This document shows, piece by piece, positions 1 through 6,088 of a DNA stretch of 16,436 nucleotides. The notes below the pieces were generated by a model that was given only the letters and a program-made list of their open reading frames with translations, had not been told where the DNA came from and did no database searches. The position numbers were made by a program, and so were the translations under genes. Every line of letters starts with the position of its first letter. Position 1 is the stretch's first letter. Source of the DNA: DATJFQ01 sp035495555 (GTDB taxonomy: Bacteria; Acidobacteriota; Vicinamibacteria; Vicinamibacterales; 2-12-FULL-66-21); contig DATJFQ010000054.1 in the NCBI GenBank assembly GCA_035495555.1, positions 1 through 16,436 on the forward strand, read 5' to 3'.

Positions 1-1
1 T

Positions 2-805
2 CTCGTCTCTGACGGCGTCCGGCGCGTCGTGCGCTGCGACTGCTGGCGCGAGGCCGCGACGATCCGGCTTCTGGACGATGCCCGGATTCCGCCGCGATAT
101 CGCAACTGCGAACTCGAGACGTTCGTCACCTATCCGAACGAGAAACTCACCGGCGCCGTCCGGCGCGCGCGCCGCTTCGCGGATGATTTTCCCGGTGGCG
201 ATGCGGCGAAAAAGGGCCTGTGTCTCATCGGTCCCCCCGGGATTGGAAAGACGCACCTCGCGGTCGCCGTCCTGCGTCGTACCGTTCTGACCCGCGGCGC
301 GCGCGGACTGTTCTACGACACGCGCGATCTCCTTCGTCTGATTCGCAGCACATACAACCCGCTCGTCCGCACGGCCGAAATGGACATCCTTCGCCCGGTG
401 ATGGAAGCGGACCTGCTCGTGCTCGACGACCTCGGCTCCGAAAAGCCTTCCGAGTGGGTCGAGGAAACGATGAACCTGATCGTCAACACGCGCTACAACG
501 AGCGCCGGCCGACGATCTTCACGACGAATTACGAGGAGTTGCCGGACGACAACGATCCCGAAGGGCTCAAGTCGCGCATCGGGTTCCGTATCCATTCCCG
601 GCTCTACGAGATGTGCGACTTCCTCGAGTTCGACGGGGCGGACTATCGTCACCTCCCGCCAAACGGCGGCGTGGACGACCTGGTGGCAATGTGGAAGGTC
701 AAGCCGAGCCGGAGGTCGCTGCCGTCCCGTGCGAAGGGCCCGGTCCGCGCCCAGTTGAAGCCCGGAAAAGAGTTAGGCTGGTCTGGTGGAAAAGCGGGGA
801 CCTGA
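2..805 (+). CDS. DnaC/IstB-like AAA+ ATPase, probable helicase loader (5' truncated)
   Basis: The frame is open from base 2, so the real start lies upstream of the window; the GTG at 29 is only the first in-window start candidate. Numbering from that GTG, a Walker A motif GPPGIGKTH is at residues 68-76, Walker B VLDDLG at 131-136, a sensor-1-like PTIFTTNY at 161-168, and an Arg-rich RIHSRLYEM stretch near 188-196. These mark the DnaC/IstB branch of AAA+ ATPases, which load the replicative helicase or assist transposition. CDCW at residues 3-6 looks like the second half of an N-terminal Cys zinc-binding motif whose first half is cut off. No transposase is nearby, so a chromosomal helicase loader is more likely than IstB. 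The gene ends 20 bp inside the next reading frame. The family is fairly sure; the exact partner is inferred. Confidence 0.85.
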   Translation, partial: LVSDGVRRVVRCDCWREAATIRLLDDARIPPRYRNCELETFVTYPNEKLTGAVRRARRFADDFPGGDAAKKGLCLIGPPGIGKTHLAVAVLRRTVLTRGARGLFYDTRDLLRLIRSTYNPLVRTAEMDILRPVMEADLLVLDDLGSEKPSEWVEETMNLIVNTRYNERRPTIFTTNYEELPDDNDPEGLKSRIGFRIHSRLYEMCDFLEFDGADYRHLPPNGGVDDLVAMWKVKPSRRSLPSRAKGPVRAQLKPGKELGWSGGKAGT

Positions 806-1991
806 GCCGGACGTCACGACGCAAGTAGCGGATCCGTCCCACGCCTGTCGCCTCTCGTCTCCCGCCTCCCTTCCTGGTCTCTACGTCCATGTGCCGTTCT
901 GCTCGTCGATCTGCAACTACTGCAATTTCAATCGGGGACTCTTCGATCCCGAGCTGAAAGACCGGTACGTGGCGGCGCTGATCCACGAAATCCGCAGCAG
1001 CCCGTACACGGGTCGGCCGGCGGATACGATTTTTTTTGGCGGCGGTACGCCGTCGCTGCTCGATCCGCTCGAAGTCGCGGAGGTCATTGCGGCGCTGCGC
1101 ACGTCGTTCGATCTCCCGGCGGACGCCGAGGTCACGCTCGAAACCAATCCTGAAACCGTCGATCGTGAAAAGCTGGAGCGGTTCCGCGGGGCGGGCGTCA
1201 ATCGCATCAGCTTCGGCGTGCAGTCGTTTCAAGACGAGGAGTTGAAGCGGCTCGGGAGGATTCATTCAGCCGATCGCGCTCGCGCGGCGATGGCGGCGGC
1301 GCGCGCGGCCGGTTTCGACAACGTCAGCCTCGATCTCATGATGTGGCTGCCCGGACAATCGGTCGACCGCTGGAGGGCGAACGTCGACGCGCTGATCGAG
1401 GCCGGACCGGATCACGCATCGCTCTATCTCCTCGAGCTGTACCCGAACGCGCCGTTGAAGGAAGAGATGGCACGCGCCGGCTGGTCGCTCGCGCCAGACG
1501 AGGACGCCGCCGAGATGTATCTGGAGGCGATGTCGCACCTCGAGCGCCACGGGTACCTCCAATATGAGATCTCGAACGTCGCCCGGCCGGGTCGCGCATC
1601 GCGGCACAATCTCAAATACTGGACGGATGGCGAGTGGGTCGGTTTCGGCTGCGGCGCACACTCCACGGTTGCGGGCGTGAGGTGGAAGAATGTCTCGGCG
1701 ACGGAGGAATACGTGAACCGCGTCACGGCGGGGACGAGCGTCGTGACGGAACGCCGAGTATTGTCCCGCGACGAACGGCTGGGCGATGCGCTCTTCACGG
1801 GCCTTCGATTGTCTGAAGGCATCGACCTGGCGCAGGTGGGGCGCCGATACGACGTCGACGTCTGGGGCCGATACAGCGAGGCCCTTCGTCCTTTTATTGA
1901 GGAAGGCTGGCTGCTGCGGCAGGGCGAGCGGCTATCGCTCACCCGAACTGGCATGCTGATGGCTAACGAGGTGATGGCAGCGTTCGTGTAG
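786..1991 (+). CDS. hemW: HemW-type radical SAM protein (heme chaperone, HemN-like)
   Basis: This 401-residue protein has the radical SAM cluster motif CxxxCxxC at C39, C43 and C46. It is followed by Asn-Phe instead of the extra cysteine found in true HemN (oxygen-independent coproporphyrinogen oxidase), which favours HemW, a heme-binding chaperone thought to deliver heme to respiratory enzymes. A GGGTPS motif at residues 85-90 is the usual SAM-contacting glycine stretch, and the C-terminal region fits the HemN C-terminal domain. The core begins at GLYVHVPFC (residue 31). The only in-frame start ahead of it is the GTG at 786, inside the end of the ATPase gene, giving an unusual 30-residue N-terminal extension and suggesting translational coupling. 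A run of eight T lies at 1030-1037. HemN activity is possible but less likely. Confidence 0.9.
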   Translation: MEKRGPEPDVTTQVADPSHACRLSSPASLPGLYVHVPFCSSICNYCNFNRGLFDPELKDRYVAALIHEIRSSPYTGRPADTIFFGGGTPSLLDPLEVAEVIAALRTSFDLPADAEVTLETNPETVDREKLERFRGAGVNRISFGVQSFQDEELKRLGRIHSADRARAAMAAARAAGFDNVSLDLMMWLPGQSVDRWRANVDALIEAGPDHASLYLLELYPNAPLKEEMARAGWSLAPDEDAAEMYLEAMSHLERHGYLQYEISNVARPGRASRHNLKYWTDGEWVGFGCGAHSTVAGVRWKNVSATEEYVNRVTAGTSVVTERRVLSRDERLGDALFTGLRLSEGIDLAQVGRRYDVDVWGRYSEALRPFIEEGWLLRQGERLSLTRTGMLMANEVMAAFV

Positions 1992-1996
1992 AAGGC

Positions 1997-2086
1997 GCGA
2001 GGTGCGAGGTGCGAGGCGCGAGGCGCGGGGAGGCGCGAGGCGCGGGGAGGCGCGAGGCGCGAGGAGCGAGGTTCGAGGTGCGACGC
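1997..2086 (+). repeat. Heptamer tandem repeat A, unit GCGAGGT/GCGAGGC
   Basis: Starting 5 bases after the hemW stop, the sequence reads as ten heptamers of the GCGAGGY type, two of them last-base or first-base variants and one more diverged (GCGACGC). Two 10-bp variants GCGGGGAGGC are inserted at 2025-2034 and 2042-2051. The array ends 10 bases before the probable -10 element of the next gene, so it covers the place where a -35 element would be. No stop codon occurs inside the array on either strand. Confidence 0.9.
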
Positions 2087-2096
2087 TTCTCTCTCG

Positions 2097-2105
2097 TGAT
2101 AGAGT
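2097..2105 (+). promoter_or_regulatory. Probable extended -10 promoter element
   Basis: TGATAGAGT matches the extended -10 form TGnTAnnnT, with the hexamer TAGAGT at 2100-2105. It would start transcription near 2112, about 40 bases ahead of the ATG at 2151. A similar CGTGATAnnnT block precedes the acyl-CoA dehydrogenase gene. No convincing -35 hexamer is visible because the heptamer array lies there. Confidence 0.4.
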
Positions 2106-2134
2106 GTGCGTCTTTGGCGGCTACCTTTTAGCCC

Positions 2135-2141
2135 AAGGAGG
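2135..2141 (+). promoter_or_regulatory. Strong ribosome binding site fixing the start at 2151
   Basis: AAGGAGG lies 9 bases before the ATG at 2151. It decides the start of the secreted protein against an in-frame GTG at 2106, which would add 15 residues in front of a clean signal peptide. Confidence 0.85.
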
Positions 2142-2150
2142 AGATCGGGA

Positions 2151-2756
2151 ATGCGTTCTCTGGTGATTTCAACATTCGTTCTGGCGGTGGCGCTCGCGCC
2201 TGCCGCGGCCCTGGCCCAGCCCCCGCAGCAGCCGCCGACCGGCACGCAGCCCCCGACCGGCACGCAGCCGCCGACCACGCCGCCGTCCGGACAACAGCCG
2301 GCCACGCCGCCGAGCGGACAGCAGCCCGCCGCGCAGCCGGCCGCGCCGGCTCCGGGCCGGACGTTCTCGTCCGATGCCGGCATGCTGTTCAACATGATCA
2401 AACCGGACAAGACCGCCGACTTCGAAGCGATCATCGCGAAGGTGAAGCAGGCGCTGGCGAACAGTCCGAACCCGGTGCGGAAACAGCAGGCCGCCGGCTG
2501 GAAAGTCTTCAAGTCCGTCGAGCCAGGCATGCCGCTGCCCGATGGCACCCGCGCAGTGCTGTATATCTTTTTGATCGATCCCGCCGTGAAGGACGCCGAC
2601 TACACGATCACGAAGATCCTTCAGGAAGCGTTCCCGAGCGAAGTGCAGGATCTCTATAACAAGCTGGTGGCGTGCTATCCGCAGCAGGGCGGCCAGAGCA
2701 TCGTCAATCTGCAGTTGATTGGCAACATGGCGCCGACCGCCGGCGGCGGCCGGTAG
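2151..2756 (+). CDS. Secreted Pro/Gln-rich protein of unknown function
   Basis: The product is 201 residues long. Residues 1-22 form a typical Sec signal peptide with likely cleavage after ALA, so the protein is probably periplasmic or exported. Residues 23 to about 70 are a low-complexity linker rich in Pro, Gln and Thr. It includes two copies of PPTGTQ, encoded by two near-identical 18-bp units at 2232-2249 and 2250-2267, and two copies of a PPSGQQPA-like unit. The remaining roughly 130 residues form a predicted alpha/beta domain with the segments FNMIKPDKTADFEAI and AVLYIFLIDP. I do not recognise the domain. It has its own promoter-like and ribosome-binding sequences and is convergent with the beta-barrel gene, so it looks monocistronic. 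The reading frame is well supported; the function is unknown. Confidence 0.8.
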   Translation: MRSLVISTFVLAVALAPAAALAQPPQQPPTGTQPPTGTQPPTTPPSGQQPATPPSGQQPAAQPAAPAPGRTFSSDAGMLFNMIKPDKTADFEAIIAKVKQALANSPNPVRKQQAAGWKVFKSVEPGMPLPDGTRAVLYIFLIDPAVKDADYTITKILQEAFPSEVQDLYNKLVACYPQQGGQSIVNLQLIGNMAPTAGGGR

Positions 2757-2766
2757 CACACCGAAC

Positions 2767-2795
2767 GCTCAATGCATGAATCGTCGGCATTGAGC
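2767..2795. terminator. Possible bidirectional terminator hairpin between convergent genes
   Basis: GCTCAATGC (2767-2775) and GCATTGAGC (2787-2795) form a perfect 9-bp stem with an 11-base loop in the 41-bp gap between two convergent stop codons. No clear T run follows on either strand, so it is at best a weak intrinsic terminator or a 3' stabilising hairpin. Confidence 0.4.
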
Positions 2796-2797
2796 AT

Positions 2798-3292
2798 TCA
2801 GAATTTCAGGTTCACTCCCGCATACAGCCGCTGCACCGTCGCGTGCAGCGGCGTTCCCCGCAAATTGAACACGCGATAATCGACCCGGAGGCGCAGCGGG
2901 CCCGCAAGATTGATCTTCGCCCCGCCGCCGACGTTGGTGCCGAAGCTCGTCTCGCTTTCGACGGGCAGGCTCAAAGTCTCGCGGTATACGCCCCCCCCGA
3001 CGGTCGCGTAGGGCTGGAACCCCGCGATCGCGAACGGCGTCTGCACCATGCCGTTGAACATGAAGGTCCGCAGCTCTGGCGCGAGTTCCGGCGACGCGAC
3101 GTCCTCGTGCGTGTGCGCGTACTCGAACTCGAAGCCGACGACGAGCAGCCCCGCGCCGACCGCGAAGCCTTCGAGCCTTCTGTTCGACGGCGTCGTCGTC
3201 AGGCCGAGGAACCCGGTGAGGTCTGCGTGTGCAACGGAGGGGATGAGTATCAGGCAAACGAGCAGCACCGCCGTTCGCGTCAGTCGAGTCAT
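2798..3292 (-). CDS. Small outer-membrane beta-barrel protein
   Basis: The product is 164 residues with a signal peptide at residues 1-23 (hydrophobic core LLVCLILI, cleavage after AHA). The mature part alternates polar and hydrophobic residues in strand-like segments, with many Gly and aromatic residues, for example VVGFEFEYAH, PYATVGGGVYRE and LRVDYRVF. It ends in NLKF, and a C-terminal Phe is the usual signal for BAM-dependent outer-membrane insertion. The length fits an eight-stranded OmpA/OmpW-like barrel. The ATG at 3290-3292 has a -10-like TACTAT only 6 bases upstream and no visible Shine-Dalgarno sequence, so the mRNA may be leaderless. Cargo or role is unknown. Confidence 0.82.
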   Translation of the reverse strand: MTRLTRTAVLLVCLILIPSVAHADLTGFLGLTTTPSNRRLEGFAVGAGLLVVGFEFEYAHTHEDVASPELAPELRTFMFNGMVQTPFAIAGFQPYATVGGGVYRETLSLPVESETSFGTNVGGGAKINLAGPLRLRVDYRVFNLRGTPLHATVQRLYAGVNLKF

Positions 3293-3298
3293 GTCCCG

Positions 3299-3304
3299 AT
3301 AGTA
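3299..3304 (-). promoter_or_regulatory. Probable -10 element of a leaderless transcript
   Basis: On the minus strand TACTAT lies 6 bases before the ATG of the beta-barrel gene. Transcription would start at or next to the start codon. No ribosome binding site is visible, which agrees with a leaderless mRNA. The -35 region is not convincing. Confidence 0.4.
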
Positions 3305-3368
3305 CCCCGGCGCGGCATGGAACCGTTGATTGCTGCGGCCCCGTGCGGGACCGACCGGCGCTCTGCGG

Positions 3369-3406
3369 CCGCCGTATCCGACTTCCCCTCGTCGCGGCTA
3401 CGGCGG
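3369..3406. repeat. Inverted repeat, 8-bp stem
   Basis: CCGCCGTA (3369-3376) pairs perfectly with TACGGCGG (3399-3406) around a 22-base loop. It is the first of the hairpins in the gene-free region. Confidence 0.55.
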
Positions 3407-3422
3407 ACCCGTCGGGCCGCCG

Positions 3423-3460
3423 CATTCCGCTCATCAGCCGCGAGGATCCGCGGCGGAATG
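3423..3460. repeat. Inverted repeat, 8-bp stem, alternative to the larger hairpin
   Basis: CATTCCGC (3423-3430) pairs with GCGGAATG (3453-3460), and an inner CGCG/CGCG pairing (3439-3442 with 3449-3452) can also form. Its 3' arm overlaps the outer stem of the 3451-3582 hairpin, so the two structures exclude each other at that point. Confidence 0.5.
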
Positions 3461-3582
3461 GCGGGTGGGGCCCCCGCGTGGCCAGCCCCACGTCGTGCTC
3501 GGCGCCCGGAAAAACTGACCACGAGGAGGCGCCTGCGGCGCGACGTGGGGGGCCCCGGCCACGCCCCCACCCTGTGCCGCCG
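3451..3582. repeat. 132-nt long imperfect hairpin with about 38 base pairs
   Basis: Five nested stems pair in register: 3451-3456 with 3577-3582 (6 bp), 3463-3470 with 3565-3572 (8 bp, GGGTGGGG/CCCCACCC), 3476-3483 with 3557-3564 (8 bp, GCGTGGCC/GGCCACGC), 3486-3495 with 3541-3550 (10 bp, CCCCACGTCG/CGACGTGGGG) and 3501-3506 with 3528-3533 (6 bp, GGCGCC). The terminal loop is 21 bases (3507-3527), the least GC-rich part of the element. Small internal loops and one C5 bulge separate the stems. It could be a palindromic repetitive element, a remnant of a small mobile element, or a structured RNA. The pairing is seen directly; the role is unknown. Confidence 0.65.
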
Positions 3583-3671
3583 ACACGCTCATCGGGGCAT
3601 CTTGCGAGGAAAGCACGGGCGGTGTTCGAGTCGCGAGCGACCTCTGGCCCGCGTGACACGCGTCAGGCACT

Positions 3672-3822
3672 AAAACGGTCCTGGAGGCGTCCCGATCGGT
3701 ATCGGCGTTCCTTTTGCGCGATCCGGCGGAAGCCCTGGCTGTCCTCCAACAATCGTTGGCTGTCGTTGAGAAAACCCCAGCCGATACCGCACCGTAAGCG
3801 CACGCGACGGAAGGACCGTTTT
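3672..3822. other. Candidate structured RNA or leader element closed by a perfect 10-bp stem
   Basis: AAAACGGTCC (3672-3681) is the exact reverse complement of GGACCGTTTT (3813-3822). Nested inside it, CGGTATCGGC (3697-3706) is the exact reverse complement of GCCGATACCG (3780-3789). Within that lie two local hairpins: 3711-3717 with 3726-3732 (7 bp with two G-U pairs) and CCAAC-AATC-GTTGG at 3746-3759. The layout resembles a closing stem with two arms inside. A T5 tract ends the outer 3' arm (3819-3823). It lies about 135 bases before the acyl-CoA dehydrogenase start, but the proposed promoter of that gene is downstream of it, so it need not be its leader. The strand is undetermined. Confidence 0.35.
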
Positions 3823-3940
3823 TCCACGCGGGACAGCGGGAGCCGCGAGCCGAATACCGCACGTGCTCCGAGCACAGCGCCGTTCGTGGAGGCTCGCTGA
3901 GCGACGTCGGTCCCATTGGGCGGTGGGCCTGATTCTCGCG

Positions 3941-3949
3941 TGATACGCT
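3941..3949 (+). promoter_or_regulatory. Probable extended -10 element of a leaderless transcript
   Basis: TGATACGCT fits TGnTAnnnT, with the hexamer TACGCT at 3944-3949 ending 7 bases before the ATG at 3957. Transcription would begin at about the start codon. No Shine-Dalgarno sequence is present, and the surrounding CGTGATAnnnT resembles the element at 2096-2105. Confidence 0.45.
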
Positions 3950-3956
3950 CACGTTG

Positions 3957-5099
3957 ATGGATTTTCGGCCATCTGACGAGCAGGAGATCCTGCGGAGATC
4001 CGTGCGCGAGTTCGCCGAAACGGAGATGCGGCCCCACGTCATGGAATGGGACGAGGCCCAGCATTTCCCGATGGAGCTGCTCCCGAAACTGGCGGCGCTC
4101 GGGCTGATGGGAATCCAGTTTTCCGAACAGTACGGCGGATCCGCGATGTCGCCCGTCGACTACTGCATCTGCATCGAGGAACTGGCGCGTGTGTGTCCGG
4201 CGATCGCGCTGTCGGTTGCCGCGCACAATGGGCTCTGCACGTCGCACATCGCAATGTTCGGGTCGGACGCACAGAAGGAGCAGTACCTGCCGCGTCTCGT
4301 GCGGGGCGAAGTGCTCGGCGCGTGGGGCCTGACGGAAGCGGGTGCCGGCAGCGACGCCGCGAGCATGCGCACGACCGCGGCGCGTGACGGCGACGGCTGG
4401 GTCCTCAACGGCTCCAAGAATTTCATCACGCATGGCGCGATCGGCGGCGTCATGGTGGTCATGGCCGTGACCGACCGCGCGAAAGGCCATCGCGGCATTT
4501 CCGCCTTCATCGTCGAACACGGCACGCCCGGCATGCGGGCGGGGAAGAAAGAGAACAAGCTCGGCATGCGCGCGAGCGATACGAGCGAAGTCGTGTTCGA
4601 GAACTGCCGTGTGGCGGGATCGCAACTGCTTGGCGGAGAGGGACAGGGATTCATCAACACGCTGCAGGTGCTCGACGCGGGACGCATCGGCATCGCGGCG
4701 CTCTCTGTCGGTCTTGCGCAAGGAGCCTATGAGGCGGCGCACGATTACGCGCTCCAGCGAAGACAGTTCGGGCAGCCGATTGCCGCGTTCCAGGCCATCC
4801 AGTGGAAGCTCGCCGACGCCGCGACACGCATCGAAGCGGCGCGCCTGTTGACGTATCGGGCCGCGTATCTCGAAGGGGAGGATCAGCGGACGACCAGGGA
4901 GTCGTCTGAAGCGAAGCTGTATGCCAGCGAAATCGCCGTGCGTGTGGCCGAGGACTGCGTGCAGATCCACGGCGGCTACGGATTCGTGAAGGACTATCCG
5001 GCGGAAAAGTATTTCCGCGACGTGAAGCTGCTGACGATCGGCGAAGGCACGAGCGAGATTCAGCGCCTGGTCATCGCGAGGCAGCTGCTGGGATCGTGA
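3957..5099 (+). CDS. Acyl-CoA dehydrogenase
   Basis: This 380-residue flavoprotein oxidises acyl-CoA to trans-2-enoyl-CoA and passes electrons to electron-transfer flavoprotein. The family signature LTEAGAGSD, the QRRQFGQPIAAFQAIQ segment and the C-terminal GEGTSEIQR are all present; in this family the Glu of EGTSEIQ (here residue 363) is the catalytic base. Length and the DEQ...VREFAE N-terminus are typical of short- and branched-chain enzymes. I chose the ATG at 3957 over the TTG at 3954 because family members start with M-x-F-x-L/P. Its stop overlaps the start of meaB by 4 bases (GTGA), so the two are coupled, which suggests a role in branched-chain amino acid or short-chain acyl-CoA breakdown. 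Substrate chain type is inferred. Confidence 0.95.
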   Translation: MDFRPSDEQEILRRSVREFAETEMRPHVMEWDEAQHFPMELLPKLAALGLMGIQFSEQYGGSAMSPVDYCICIEELARVCPAIALSVAAHNGLCTSHIAMFGSDAQKEQYLPRLVRGEVLGAWGLTEAGAGSDAASMRTTAARDGDGWVLNGSKNFITHGAIGGVMVVMAVTDRAKGHRGISAFIVEHGTPGMRAGKKENKLGMRASDTSEVVFENCRVAGSQLLGGEGQGFINTLQVLDAGRIGIAALSVGLAQGAYEAAHDYALQRRQFGQPIAAFQAIQWKLADAATRIEAARLLTYRAAYLEGEDQRTTRESSEAKLYASEIAVRVAEDCVQIHGGYGFVKDYPAEKYFRDVKLLTIGEGTSEIQRLVIARQLLGS

Positions 5100-6058
5100 C
5101 CGACTCGTCCGCGCCGTCGCTTCGTCCCGCGCTGTCGGAACGCGTGCTGAACGGCGATCCGCGCGCGATCGCGCGCGCCATCAGCCTCATCGAGGACGAA
5201 ACACCGGAAGGCGCCGAACTGATTCGGCGGATCTTCGCGCGTACCGGCCGCGCGTACCTCATCGGCATCACGGGCGCGCCGGGGGCAGGCAAGAGCACAA
5301 TCGTCGATCGTCTCATCGCGGAGATCCGTCGCAGAGGTCCCACGGTCGGCGTCGTCGCGGTGGATCCGACGAGTCCCTTCAGCGGTGGCGCCATTCTGGG
5401 AGATCGCGTCCGCATGCAGGCGCACGCCGCCGACGACGGCGTGTTCATTCGAAGCATGGCGACGCGCGGCCACCTGGGCGGCCTGTCGCGCGCCACGGGC
5501 GAGGCGGCGCTCGTCCTCGACGCCGCCGGCAAGGACGTCGTCCTGATCGAGACCGTCGGCGTCGGCCAGGACGAAGTCGATATCGTCCGGACCGCTGACA
5601 TCTCGATCGTGATGCTGGTGCCCGGGGCGGGCGACGAGGTGCAGGCCTTGAAGGCCGGCATCATGGAGATCGCGGACATCTTCGTCGTCAACAAGGCGGA
5701 CCGCGACGGGGCGGACCGCACGGTCGCGTCGATCAAGGCGCTCCTGTCGCTCGAGTCGTGGGGGACGGGGCGCTGGCGGCCGCCGATCGTGAAGACGGAG
5801 GCGACAACGGGAGTCGGCGTTTCGGAGCTGGCGGACGAGATCGAACGGTTCCGCGCGCATACGTCGGCCACGCTGGGCGAGCGCCGGCGGGCGCGGGCCG
5901 AATGGCGGGTGCGCGAGCTGCTCTCACACCGTTTCCTGCGCTACGTCGAGCAGCGTCTCGCGCCGGGCGAGTTCGAGCGGCTCCTCGACCGGATCGCGGC
6001 GCGCGAGGTGGATCCGTATACCGTCGTGGACGATATTTTCGGTCGCGCGGGGCTGTAG
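5096..6058 (+). CDS. meaB: Methylmalonyl-CoA mutase-associated GTPase MeaB (ArgK family)
   Basis: The product is 320 residues, normal for MeaB. The P-loop GITGAPGAGKST is at residues 57-68, a conserved VDPTSPFSGGAILGDR-type stretch at 89-104, the G3-like ETVGVGQDE at 152-160, and the guanine-specificity motif NKAD at 199-202. MeaB binds adenosylcobalamin-dependent methylmalonyl-CoA mutase, protects it from inactivation and gates cofactor loading using GTP. The GTG start overlaps the acyl-CoA dehydrogenase stop as GTGA, a strong sign of translational coupling. Methylmalonyl-CoA epimerase follows 30 bases later, matching the pathway. The mutase itself is not in the window. An 18-bp CG-rich palindrome lies inside the gene at 5160-5177. 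Confidence 0.95.
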   Translation: MTDSSAPSLRPALSERVLNGDPRAIARAISLIEDETPEGAELIRRIFARTGRAYLIGITGAPGAGKSTIVDRLIAEIRRRGPTVGVVAVDPTSPFSGGAILGDRVRMQAHAADDGVFIRSMATRGHLGGLSRATGEAALVLDAAGKDVVLIETVGVGQDEVDIVRTADISIVMLVPGAGDEVQALKAGIMEIADIFVVNKADRDGADRTVASIKALLSLESWGTGRWRPPIVKTEATTGVGVSELADEIERFRAHTSATLGERRRARAEWRVRELLSHRFLRYVEQRLAPGEFERLLDRIAAREVDPYTVVDDIFGRAGL

Positions 6059-6088
6059 CCCTGCCGGGTTGAGATACGTGTGCATCGC

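Larger units (their letters stand above)
3305..3940. other. Gene-free structured intergenic region
   Basis: About 640 bp separate the minus-strand beta-barrel gene from the plus-strand acyl-CoA dehydrogenase gene. The open frames here (up to 185 residues on the plus strand) are Arg/Pro-rich, lack ribosome binding sites and match no family I recognise, so I treat them as chance frames of high-GC DNA. The region instead contains several strong inverted repeats, listed separately at 3369-3406, 3423-3460, 3451-3582 and 3672-3822. A small hairpin GTGCT-CCG-AGCAC lies at 3863-3875. Confidence 0.6.

Noticed and set aside
2106..2150. GTG start at 2106 for the secreted protein
   Set aside because: It lies within the promoter and leader region; the ATG at 2151 has an ideal ribosome binding site and opens directly into a signal peptide.
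3604..3622. A GAGGAAAG...CGGGC block resembling the conserved 5' core of RNase P RNA
   Set aside because: The core differs from the consensus and the matching 3' conserved region is absent in the following 350 bases.
3618..3645. GTTCGAGTC-like tRNA T-loop
   Set aside because: The flanking bases do not form a T stem, and no acceptor or anticodon arm can be drawn.
3343..3900. 185-codon plus-strand open frame in the gene-free region
   Set aside because: It is Arg/Pro/Ser-rich, has no ribosome binding site and no recognisable domain, and runs straight through strong inverted repeats.
3663..4970. 435-codon minus-strand open frame opposite the acyl-CoA dehydrogenase
   Set aside because: It is an antisense shadow; the plus strand has all acyl-CoA dehydrogenase motifs.
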